Assembly: GCA_030835065.1 (NCBI GenBank)
Contig: JAUQWR010000083.1
Location: 1 to 5,845, forward strand
DNA: 5,845 nt
Source: Candidatus Kapaibacterium sp.
GTDB taxonomy: Bacteria; Bacteroidota; Ignavibacteria; Kapaibacteriales; UBA2268
Direction of reading: 5' to 3'
The notes beneath the pieces were generated by a model. It was not told where the DNA came from. It saw only the letters and a list, made by a program, of their open reading frames with translations, and did not search any database. Shown in pieces: positions 1 through 5,845 of the stretch; position 1 is the stretch's first letter; every line of letters starts with the position of its first letter. The position numbers and the translations under genes are program-made.

Positions 1-438
1 AATTATATAATAAGCAATAATCCACATCAAGAGCCATAAAATTAAAGTAAATGGATTAATTACCAAAATTGCACCCGCAGCAGTAGCTAATCCTCTACCT
101 CCTTTAAATTTCAAGAAAGCAGAATAATTGTGCCCTAAGACTACAAATACAGCAGTAAAAAGCATTATTTCGAATGATCCCCAACCCAAATATTTGCTTA
201 ATTGAACTGCAGCCATACCTTTCACAAAGTCGAGCAAAAACACCATAATGCCGATCAATTTCGAACCACTCACCTCGTAGCTATTCATTGCACCGACATT
301 ACCGCTGCCTATCTCAGTTATATTTTTATCAAGTTTCTTTTTGATTAATAAATATGCACTAGGAATACTGCCAATTATATATGCAATACTTATACTAAGC
401 CAAAAATTCAAATTCGATATGAAATTAAATGATTCCAT
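1..438 (-). CDS. plsY: PlsY, acyl-phosphate:glycerol-3-phosphate acyltransferase (3' end beyond window)
   Basis: Integral membrane enzyme that moves the acyl group from acyl-phosphate to sn-glycerol-3-phosphate, giving lysophosphatidate, the first committed step of phospholipid synthesis in the PlsX/PlsY pathway. The first 146 residues are visible; the family is usually about 190-210, so the last membrane segments and motif 3 lie outside. Seen: hydrophobic N-terminus with GSIPSAYLL (residues 23-31), motif 1 GSGNVGAMN (44-52), then GHNYSAF (102-108) and the glycine-rich phosphate-binding motif 2 KFKGGRGLAT (110-119). Hydrophobic stretches near 12-31, 61-80, 91-104 and 120-146 fit membrane helices. 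Oddities: the motif-1 arginine found in typical PlsY is Glu55, and the usual second lysine of KGGKG is Arg115. The ATG overlaps the upstream permease stop by one base (TAATG) and no Shine-Dalgarno is evident, so translation is probably coupled. The family call is firm; activity is inferred. Confidence 0.93.
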   Translation of the reverse strand, partial: MESFNFISNLNFWLSISIAYIIGSIPSAYLLIKKKLDKNITEIGSGNVGAMNSYEVSGSKLIGIMVFLLDFVKGMAAVQLSKYLGWGSFEIMLFTAVFVVLGHNYSAFLKFKGGRGLATAAGAILVINPFTLILWLLMWIIAYYII

Positions 439-1316
439 TAGTATTCAGTTTTTAATAACTTCATTTGAATTAAAGATATTATTATCAAAATGATAAACAA
501 TACAACTGCAATTGCAGATGCGTAGCCCATCATATCACCTTTTTCGAATGCATTTACAAATACTTCATACACCAATGTTGTCGTAGAATTTAATGGACCA
601 CCCTTGGTCATCACATAAATCTCGATAAATACCTGGAAAGACTTTATTACATTCATTACTAATACAAACAACATTGTTGGTTTAATCAGAGGAATAGTAA
701 TCATCCAAAATTCTTGCCAGGCACTGGCACCAGCAGTTTTAGCATAATTATACAAATCATCGCTTATCGTCTGCATCCCAGCCAAAAATAAAATCATATA
801 ATATCCCACTGATAGCCATATATCCATAGCCATTATCGCAGGAAGAGCGGTAGATGTTTCCATAAGCCATCCTTTTTCAGGAAATGGCATGCCTAATATC
901 GACAGAATAAAGTTTATATACCCTGATTTGGAATACAAAATTGTGAATATCAATGAAATTACTACCATTGAAGTAACACTTGGCAAAAAGTATGATGCTC
1001 TGAAAAATTCCTTAAATCTTACAAACTTATTATTGAGCAATACTGCCAAAAAAAGAGAAATTGCAGTTGTTATTGGCACTGTAATAAAAGTAAATAAAGC
1101 AGTATTTTTAAGAGCAATCAAAAACACATCATCATTAAAAAGCTTTTTATAATTTTTAATACCGACAAAAACTGCCTGATTAGTCAGAGTCTTATAATCG
1201 GTAAAGCTCAGCCAAAAGGCATGAATTAGAGGATAGAGCCAAAATACCAGGAATGTAATTATCCACGGTAATAGCAACACAAACATAAAATATTTATTTC
1301 TATCCTGCAATTTCAT
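438..1316 (-). CDS. ABC transporter permease, MalF/UgpA (carbohydrate uptake) type
   Basis: Inner-membrane subunit of a binding-protein-dependent importer of the sugar / glycerol-phosphate class (BPD_transp_1 domain). The 292 residues match the size of UgpA/LacF-like permeases without the extra MalF segment. Six hydrophobic segments are visible, near residues 10-32, 72-94, 107-128, 157-181, 211-235 and 267-286. The cytoplasmic EAA loop is at 189-213 (core AKTAGASAW, then FWMITIPL), followed by the usual KGGP turn (238-241). The loop is degenerate: the consensus Glu and Asp of EAAxxDGA are Asn and Ala, but GA and the IxLP part remain. I chose the ATG at 1316 because AAAGGA lies 8 bases upstream; a TTG two codons earlier would have too short a spacing. 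The start overlaps the end of maf by 17 bases and the stop overlaps the plsY start by 1. No ATPase, binding protein or second permease is in view, so the substrate cannot be told. Confidence 0.9.
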   Translation of the reverse strand: MKLQDRNKYFMFVLLLPWIITFLVFWLYPLIHAFWLSFTDYKTLTNQAVFVGIKNYKKLFNDDVFLIALKNTALFTFITVPITTAISLFLAVLLNNKFVRFKEFFRASYFLPSVTSMVVISLIFTILYSKSGYINFILSILGMPFPEKGWLMETSTALPAIMAMDIWLSVGYYMILFLAGMQTISDDLYNYAKTAGASAWQEFWMITIPLIKPTMLFVLVMNVIKSFQVFIEIYVMTKGGPLNSTTTLVYEVFVNAFEKGDMMGYASAIAVVLFIILIIISLIQMKLLKTEY

Positions 1317-1908
1317 TAGCAAATTCCTTTAACCTTTTCAACAACAGTTCCAAAGGCAGTCCAACAATATTATAATAACAGCCTTCGATATGGTCAACAA
1401 AAAACGCACCGAAATCATCTTGAATACCATAGGCTCCTGCTTTATCCATAGGCGAACCAGAATCAATATAATCCCAAATCTCTTCATCCAACAATTGACG
1501 AAAACTTACTTTAGTACATTTATAATCAGATAAATATTTCCCGCTTTGAGATTCGACTAAAGCAATACCGGTAAATACTTCATGAGTATTATTACTCAAA
1601 GTGGACAAAAGCTTGTATGCATCATCTCTATCTAAAGGCTTGTTTAATATTTTATCGTTAATAACAACGATAGTATCAGCACCAATCACAAGGGAATTAG
1701 ATTTGAGCGACTTAGCAATATGTTGAGCTTTATGTAGAGATAAAGTTTTAACATAATCGATTGGATGCATATTATCGGGCATAGATTCATCTAAGTCCGA
1801 TGGAATTATATCAAAAGGAATACCCAATAAAGAAAGAAGCTTGCTTCTGCGAGGGGATTGAGAAGCAAGCACCAAAGGTAAATTTATATTCAAAAATGAA
1901 TGTTTCAT
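1300..1908 (-). CDS. maf: Maf-like nucleoside triphosphate pyrophosphatase (YhdE/dTTPase-UTPase type)
   Basis: Cytosolic house-cleaning enzyme that hydrolyses non-canonical or surplus nucleoside triphosphates to monophosphate and pyrophosphate. The 202 residues match the family. Seen: the N-terminal signature LASQSPRRSKLL (14-25), VIGADTIV (74-81), KPLDRDDA (90-97), the HEVFTG segment (109-114), GSPMDKAGAYGIQ (151-163) and GCYYNIVGLPL (176-186). The DKAGAYGIQ plus YYNIVGLP pattern resembles the YhdE group (dTTP/UTP, and perhaps modified pyrimidines) rather than the YceF 7-methyl-GTP group; that substrate choice is inferred from family knowledge. I start it at the ATG at 1906-1908, right before the conserved signature. 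An upstream in-frame start at 1998 would add 30 residues with no family counterpart and overlap prfA by 83 bases. The ATG is 7 bases after the prfA stop, with only a weak GAGAA ribosome site. The end overlaps the permease start. Confidence 0.94.
   Translation of the reverse strand: MKHSFLNINLPLVLASQSPRRSKLLSLLGIPFDIIPSDLDESMPDNMHPIDYVKTLSLHKAQHIAKSLKSNSLVIGADTIVVINDKILNKPLDRDDAYKLLSTLSNNTHEVFTGIALVESQSGKYLSDYKCTKVSFRQLLDEEIWDYIDSGSPMDKAGAYGIQDDFGAFFVDHIEGCYYNIVGLPLELLLKRLKEFANEIAG
1325..1330 (-). promoter_or_regulatory. Shine-Dalgarno site that sets the permease start
   Basis: On the minus strand the site reads AAAGGA, 8 bases before the ATG at 1314-1316. It lies inside the end of maf. This spacing favours the ATG over the in-frame TTG at 1320-1322, which would sit only 2 bases from the site. 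Confidence 0.6.
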
Positions 1909-1915
1909 TTTATTC

Positions 1916-2998
1916 TCAATATTCAATGCCCTGATTAAGAATTTCAGCTCTTTCAGCAATTTGAAGACTTTCGATAACCGAATCCATATCGCCTTCAATA
2001 ATTTCTTTAAGCGAATAATTTTTATTTTCGCCTTCGAGTCTGTGGTCAGTTACTCTATTTTGAGGATAATTATAAGTTCTGATTTTTTCTGATCTGTCGC
2101 CAGTTTTAATCATAGATTTACGATTGGAAGCAATTTCGTCTTGCTGTTTTTTTAGTTCCATTTCATAAAGTCTTGATCTTAATACTTTCATAGCTTTTTC
2201 GCGATTTTTAAGCTGAGAGCGTTCATCTTGGCAAGCTACCACAATACCGGTAGGAATATGAATCATTCTAACGGCAGTTTCGACTTTATTAACATTTTGC
2301 CCACCGGCTCCACCAGAGCGAAATATATCAATTCTAAGATCTTCTTCTTTAATTTCAATATCAACATCTTCGGCTTCGGGCAAAACTGCAACAGTAGCAG
2401 CAGAAGTATGCACACGACCACTAGCTTCAGTTTCGGGCACTCTTTGCACACGATGCACACCCGATTCAAACTTCATCAAGCCATAAATATCTTCGCCGGC
2501 AATAGAGAACACAACTTCTTTAAAGCCTCCGCGTTCGCTTTCGTTATAATCTATTAATTCTACTTTAAAGCCTTTTCTATCAGCATATTTTTGATACATA
2601 CGGAAAAGATCACCGGCAAAAATGCCAGCTTCATCGCCACCAGTACCTGCTCTAATTTCGACGATACAGTTTTTCATATCGTTAGGATCTTTAGGAATCA
2701 AAAGCACTCTAAGCTCTTCTTCCATCACTTCTCTTTGAGCACTCAATTCGTTTAGTTCTTCGTAAGCCATTTCTCTCAATTCAGGCTCAGTATCTTTAGA
2801 GTCAATTAATTCTTTCGAAGAATCTATATCATTTATAAGCTTAACATATTTTTCTGCAGTCAAAGCAAGCGGAGTCATGCGTTTAAACTCACGATTGATT
2901 TCAGTATAACGCTTAAGGTTGCTTGTAATATCAGGATCGTTAAGCATTTCTTTCAAAGAGTTATATTTTTCAAGTATAGACTTTAATTTTTCGTACAT
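1916..2998 (-). CDS. prfA: Peptide chain release factor 1
   Basis: Recognises UAA and UAG in the ribosomal A site and triggers release of the finished peptide. It has 360 residues, the same length as the E. coli protein. Seen: N-terminal helical domain (about 1-105), then the conserved [11 protein letters not shown] (114-124), the stop-codon-reading tripeptide P-E-T at 188-190 within [15 protein letters not shown] (RF1 has PxT here, RF2 has SPF), and the catalytic GGQ at 232-234 in [13 protein letters not shown], whose glutamine is normally methylated by PrmC. The C-terminal domain contains [14 protein letters not shown] (307-320), typical of RF1. I prefer the ATG at 2996-2998 (MYEKLKSI), which gives the family length; a TTG at 3011-3013 would add five residues. 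No clear Shine-Dalgarno precedes it. It is the first gene of the downstream block, and prmC, often next to prfA, is not here; maf follows after 7 bases. Its own stop is TGA, which RF1 does not read. Confidence 0.97.
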   Translation of the reverse strand: MYEKLKSILEKYNSLKEMLNDPDITSNLKRYTEINREFKRMTPLALTAEKYVKLINDIDSSKELIDSKDTEPELREMAYEELNELSAQREVMEEELRVLLIPKDPNDMKNCIVEIRAGTGGDEAGIFAGDLFRMYQKYADRKGFKVELIDYNESERGGFKEVVFSIAGEDIYGLMKFESGVHRVQRVPETEASGRVHTSAATVAVLPEAEDVDIEIKEEDLRIDIFRSGGAGGQNVNKVETAVRMIHIPTGIVVACQDERSQLKNREKAMKVLRSRLYEMELKKQQDEIASNRKSMIKTGDRSEKIRTYNYPQNRVTDHRLEGENKNYSLKEIIEGDMDSVIESLQIAERAEILNQGIEY

Positions 2999-3036
2999 AT
3001 AAAATAACCACAATAATTATGTAATTAATAGGATTA

Positions 3037-3063
3037 CAAAAATAAGCAAAAAACTTGAGACAA
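3037..3063 (-). promoter_or_regulatory. Candidate promoter for the prfA-maf-permease-plsY block
   Basis: On the minus strand this AT-rich stretch holds TTG, then 16 bases, then TATTTTTG, which fits the TAnnTTTG -7 element known from Bacteroidota promoters. It lies between the terminator of the hydrogenase operon and the prfA start, about 40 bases before the ATG, where a promoter is expected. The -33 element is partial (TTG rather than TTTG) and the spacing is on the short side. In such AT-rich DNA a match like this can arise by chance. Confidence 0.25.
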
Positions 3064-3080
3064 TAATAAGAATAAGTTTG

Positions 3081-3119
3081 ATATAAAAAACGAACCCGCG
3101 GATGGGACGTCCGCGGGTT
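3081..3119 (-). terminator. Rho-independent terminator of the hydrogenase operon
   Basis: A perfect 10-base inverted repeat, AACCCGCGGA at 3093-3102 with TCCGCGGGTT at 3110-3119, encloses a 7-base loop. Read on the minus strand the hairpin is followed by CG and then TTTTTT (3085-3090). It starts 37 bases after the hydA stop. The GC-rich stem stands out sharply from the AT-rich surroundings. The plus-strand side has no T-run, so it acts on the minus-strand transcript only. Confidence 0.9.
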
Positions 3120-3155
3120 AAAGAATCATTGGAATAGGTTCGAGAAAATCAGGTA

Positions 3156-4925
3156 TTAAAATCTGGGCTTTTCGTGATAATGAGTATGCAACAAATGATG
3201 CGATACTTCACTCAACGGCTTGCCGAGATATCTTTCGTATATCCTAGTTATATCAGGATTTTCGTGTGATTTACGCAATGATTTGCCTTCATCTTCGGCA
3301 TAAATTGCATTTATGCGTTTTAGTCTGACAGAATCATCAGTAAATCTTGGCTGCCCACCACCGCCAATACAGCCGCCTGGGCAAGTCATTACTTCGATAA
3401 AGTGGAATTCCTCGCCTTTCTCGATAGCTTCAAAAAGCTTGCGTGCATTATGCAATCCATGTGCAACACCAACTTTTACTTCCACTCCTTCTAAGAATGA
3501 CCATTCTTCTACAGCACCTTCAATTTTGAGAGCTGCACGCTTTACACCGTCCAAGCCCATTAATGGCTCCAAGTGTAGGTTTTCAGTCGGCAATTCTCTT
3601 CCGGTTACTATTTCATAAACTGTACGTATAGCAGCTTCCATCACACCGCCGGTATTTGCAAAAATATCTGCAGCACCACTCGAAAGACCTAATGGCGAAT
3701 CCATTGGGTTGTCTGGTAGTTTTACAAATTCGATACCTGCTTGGTTTATCATTCTAGCTAATTCGCGGGTAGTCAATACATAATCAACATCCTGAATTCC
3801 GCTCGAATTCATTTCCGAACGCTGGCATTCGAATTTCTTGGCAGTACATGGCATTACTGATACAACAACTATTTCGTCTATATCTTTGCACATCATTTCG
3901 GCATAATATGTTTTAGCTAATGCACCAAACATTTGCTGTGGCGATTTGCATGAAGATAGATTTGGTATATAATCAGGATAGAAATATTCAACAAAATTGA
4001 TCCAGCCAGGCGAACAGCTTGAGAACTGTGGTAAGGCAACTTTTTTGCCATCTACAATTTTCTTTTTCAAGCGTGTAAGCAATTCTGAGCCTTCTTCTAA
4101 AATTGTTAAGTCTGCAGTAAAGTTTGTATCAAATACTTTATCAAAGCCCAACATACGAAGTGCACTTACCATCTTGCCAGTTACAAGTGTTCCGGGTTCA
4201 TATCCAAAACATTCACCCAAAGCGGCTCTAATTGCAGGAGCAGTCTGAACGATAACTGTCTTTGATGGATCGTCTAAAGCTTTCCAGACTTCGTCTATAT
4301 GGCTTTTTTCGGTAATAGCACCAACCGGGCAGACAGCAGCACATTGACCGCACTGCACACAAGCCACACCATCAAGATTCATCATAAATGCTGGAGCAAT
4401 TTGAGAATCAAATCCTCTGCCTTGTGGGAATAAAGCACCAACAGTCTGCACTTCATTACATACAGTAACACATCGACGACACTTGATACATTTACCATTA
4501 TCACGAACTAATGCAGGAGTAGATTCATCAATTACTTCATGAACTCTCGCACCTTCAAATCTAATATCCTTAATACCCATATCGTTGGCAAGCTGTTGCA
4601 ATTCGCAATCTTCGTTGCGATCGCAAGTCTTACATTCGCCGGCATGCTCAGATAATAACAATTCGACAACAGTGCGGCGAGCTTCACGAGCTCTTTTAGT
4701 ATTTGTATTTACTTTCATGCCTTCCACCACTGGGGTAGCGCATGATGCAGACAATGCTCTAGCTCCTTCGACTTCGACCAAACATACACGGCAAGCACCG
4801 AGAGGAGATCTACCTTGGAAGTGGCATAGAGTCGGGATATTGACGCCTACTTGCTTGGCGGCATCAACAACCATTGTTCCTTCAGGAACTTCAACTTTTA
4901 AATTATTTATTGTTAACGATACCAT
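3156..4925 (-). CDS. hydA: [FeFe]-hydrogenase catalytic subunit, NAD(P)-linked multimeric type (HydA/HndD-like)
   Basis: Catalyses reversible H2 formation; in multimeric relatives it works with NAD(P)H-handling flavoprotein subunits in the cytoplasm, often bifurcating with ferredoxin. The 589 residues have the M3 (CpI-like) layout. In order: 2Fe-2S ferredoxin domain with C34, C45, C48, C62; His-Cys3 4Fe-4S site with H94, C98, C101, C107; two 4Fe-4S clusters with C146, C149, C152, C156 and C189, C192, C195, C199; H-cluster domain with L1 SSCSPGW (302-308), L2 MPCTAKKFE (358-366), L3 EVMTCPGGC (511-519) followed by GGGGQP; and the C-terminal small-subunit-like domain with RKSHENPDI (551-559) and LLHTHY (578-583). 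Residues matching the CpI proton path (E278, E281, S324, C304) are present. Odd: Ser305 replaces the second of the two adjacent L1 cysteines. The ATG is preceded by GAGGAA 7 bases away and lies 21 bases after the flavoprotein stop, so they are co-transcribed. NAD(P) linkage and bifurcation are inferred. Confidence 0.95.
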   Translation of the reverse strand: MVSLTINNLKVEVPEGTMVVDAAKQVGVNIPTLCHFQGRSPLGACRVCLVEVEGARALSASCATPVVEGMKVNTNTKRAREARRTVVELLLSEHAGECKTCDRNEDCELQQLANDMGIKDIRFEGARVHEVIDESTPALVRDNGKCIKCRRCVTVCNEVQTVGALFPQGRGFDSQIAPAFMMNLDGVACVQCGQCAAVCPVGAITEKSHIDEVWKALDDPSKTVIVQTAPAIRAALGECFGYEPGTLVTGKMVSALRMLGFDKVFDTNFTADLTILEEGSELLTRLKKKIVDGKKVALPQFSSCSPGWINFVEYFYPDYIPNLSSCKSPQQMFGALAKTYYAEMMCKDIDEIVVVSVMPCTAKKFECQRSEMNSSGIQDVDYVLTTRELARMINQAGIEFVKLPDNPMDSPLGLSSGAADIFANTGGVMEAAIRTVYEIVTGRELPTENLHLEPLMGLDGVKRAALKIEGAVEEWSFLEGVEVKVGVAHGLHNARKLFEAIEKGEEFHFIEVMTCPGGCIGGGGQPRFTDDSVRLKRINAIYAEDEGKSLRKSHENPDITRIYERYLGKPLSEVSHHLLHTHYHEKPRF

Positions 4926-4932
4926 TTTTTAT

Positions 4933-4938
4933 TTCCTC
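4933..4938 (-). promoter_or_regulatory. Strong Shine-Dalgarno site of hydA
   Basis: GAGGAA on the minus strand, 7 bases before the ATG at 4923-4925, inside the 21-base gap after the flavoprotein stop. It confirms the hydA start and contrasts with the weak or absent sites before prfA, maf and plsY. Confidence 0.75.
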
Positions 4939-4946
4939 GGAAAAGA

Positions 4947-5845
4947 TTAGTGACCATAATCGCATCTCAGACATCTCTTAGCCTGCCTTACAGCTTCGGC
5001 TTCTGTCCATGGCTGTTCAACTTCATTAAAGTTATTTTTGCGTCTTTCGATTGATAGAAGATTCATCTTCTGGCGTGGGTACATAACCGGATCCGCATCA
5101 GGATCGAATGATGTATCATTTGGTTTTTCTTGTCTCCAGAAAGCATGATTTCCACCGCTCAAATATTCGTCGATACCGACTGCTGCTCTTTCGCCTGCTG
5201 CAACTGCTTCGATTACAGTTCTATCAGCATTACCGACTACAGCTACGTCGCCACCAGCAAATAACCATGGAATTGATGTTTGATGCGATACAGAATCTAC
5301 CACAATGTTTTCATTATTATTCATCTTTAATTTGATTCTTTCAAATATTTCAGGATTTTCGATTGCTTGGCCCACAGCCATAACAACTTGGTCGCATTCG
5401 ATCATGAAAGTTTTTTCTTCCTTAATCGGACGGCGGCGTCCTGATCTATCAAATTCGCCTAATTTCATTGGAGTACATTTGACACCAACAACTTTGTCAT
5501 CTTCCACAACGATTTCTTCAGGATTTGTCAAAGGCATCAATACTACACCTTCTTGCCAAGCTTCATCGATTTCTTCGACGTAAGCAGGCATTTCGTCCTG
5601 ACCTCTGCGGTAGATAATAGTTACTTTTTCTGCTCCTAATCTTATTGCAGATCTTGCAGCATCAAATGCAGCGTTGCCGCCACCAACCACAACAATCTTC
5701 TTGCCAACAGGCACAGAACCGCGAAGGTTATAAGTCTTTAAGAAGTCCATAGCTGTCACTACACCTTTTGCATCGTTTCCAGGAATATTAAGATCGACAC
5801 TTCCAGCATTACCAACTGCAAGGAATACAGCTTTATAACCATCTT
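4947..5845 (-). CDS. GltD/NfnL-like FAD- and NAD(P)H-binding oxidoreductase (5' end beyond window)
   Basis: Flavoprotein of the glutamate-synthase small-subunit / NfnL family, which passes electrons between NAD(P)H and FAD for partner subunits. Only the C-terminal 298 residues are visible; the frame stays open to the window edge (DGYKAVFLAVG at 5811-5843), so the internal GTG at 5759 is not the start. Seen, counting from the window edge: the end of the first FAD-binding half (GYKAVFLAVG), an NAD(P)-binding Rossmann motif VVVGGGNAAFDAAR followed by YRRGQDEMPA, and the closing FAD motif WLFAGGDVAV with TVIEAVAAGERAA. The C-terminus ends in a CLRC pair (RCLRCDYGH), as in many GltD-like chains that partner redox complexes. 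The missing N-terminus would show whether it carries an FeS domain or is fused to a NuoF-like part. Placement 21 bases before hydA indicates that it belongs to the hydrogenase complex. Plain glutamate synthase function is less likely, since no large subunit is seen here. Confidence 0.88.
   Translation of the reverse strand, partial: DGYKAVFLAVGNAGSVDLNIPGNDAKGVVTAMDFLKTYNLRGSVPVGKKIVVVGGGNAAFDAARSAIRLGAEKVTIIYRRGQDEMPAYVEEIDEAWQEGVVLMPLTNPEEIVVEDDKVVGVKCTPMKLGEFDRSGRRRPIKEEKTFMIECDQVVMAVGQAIENPEIFERIKLKMNNNENIVVDSVSHQTSIPWLFAGGDVAVVGNADRTVIEAVAAGERAAVGIDEYLSGGNHAFWRQEKPNDTSFDPDADPVMYPRQKMNLLSIERRKNNFNEVEQPWTEAEAVRQAKRCLRCDYGH

Larger units (their letters stand above)
2999..3155. other. Intergenic gap between the two transcription blocks
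   Basis: This 157-base non-coding stretch is the only sizeable gap in the window. It holds the hydA terminator (3081-3119), a weak candidate promoter for prfA (3037-3063) and an AT-rich palindrome of two TAATTA units separated by TG (3014-3027). The rest shows no open frame or RNA-like structure that I can support. Confidence 0.7.

Noticed and set aside
889..1152. Open frame on the plus strand opposite the permease
   Set aside because: It is antisense to a well-conserved gene, has no recognisable domain and no ribosome site; similar plus-strand frames opposite prfA, hydA and the flavoprotein gene fail for the same reasons.
1909..1998. Longer maf with 30 extra N-terminal residues
   Set aside because: The extension lies inside the prfA reading region, has no match to the Maf fold, and the ATG at 1908 sits right before the conserved signature.
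2263..2469. Second minus-strand frame inside prfA
   Set aside because: It is an out-of-frame shadow of the conserved GGQ domain with low-complexity Leu/Lys content.
2999..3013. TTG start adding five residues to release factor 1
   Set aside because: The ATG at 2998 gives exactly the usual 360 residues and no ribosome site supports the TTG.
3014..3027. TAATTA-TG-TAATTA palindrome as an operator
   Set aside because: It is short, purely AT-rich and in AT-rich intergenic DNA where such symmetry is common; no known regulator site matches it clearly.
3105..3112. GGACGTCC palindrome in the terminator as a separate regulatory site
   Set aside because: It arises from the loop and the inner edge of the hairpin; the 10-base stem plus T-run already explains the element.
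5757..5759. GTG as the start of the GltD-like gene
   Set aside because: The frame continues upstream to the window edge with clear family sequence (GYKAVFLAVG), so this GTG is an internal valine codon.
1..5845. CRISPR array, insertion sequence, tRNA or toxin-antitoxin module
   Set aside because: I found no spaced direct repeats, transposase, terminal inverted repeats or cloverleaf, and nearly all of the DNA is used by recognised genes.

Overview
All recognisable genes lie on the minus strand, so transcription runs from high to low coordinates. The window holds two blocks separated by a 157-base gap that carries a strong terminator. It looks like an anaerobic or fermentative bacterium with moderately low GC. 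The [FeFe]-hydrogenase, the AT-rich housekeeping genes, the often weak Shine-Dalgarno sites and the style of the proteins suggest the Bacteroidota/Chlorobiota (Ignavibacteria-like) neighbourhood. That placement is an impression from the sequence, not a proven assignment.

Block 1 (about 3090-5845) is a hydrogenase operon. It starts outside the window. The C-terminal 298 residues of a GltD/NfnL-like FAD- and NAD(P)H-binding oxidoreductase are followed after 21 bases by a complete 589-residue [FeFe]-hydrogenase catalytic subunit. That subunit has a 2Fe-2S domain, a His-Cys3 cluster domain, two 4Fe-4S clusters and the H-cluster domain. The two proteins probably exchange electrons between NAD(P)H, possibly ferredoxin, and protons/H2. 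A GC-rich hairpin followed by a T-run ends the transcript.

Block 2 (1-2998) is a tightly packed run in the order prfA (release factor 1), maf (nucleotide pyrophosphatase), a MalF/UgpA-like ABC sugar-type permease, and plsY (acyl-phosphate glycerol-3-phosphate acyltransferase, cut by the window edge). Gaps and overlaps are +7, -17 and -1 bases, which indicates one transcript with translational coupling. The permease has no ATPase, binding protein or second permease in view.

The points most worth a second look are: the L1 motif of the hydrogenase, which reads SSCSPGW instead of TSCCPGW; the pairing of a GltD-like flavoprotein with the hydrogenase; charge changes in PlsY at two positions that are normally basic (motif-1 Arg to Glu, motif-2 Lys to Arg); and the solitary permease placed between maf and plsY. 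I see no CRISPR array, mobile element, RNA gene or clearly new system here.
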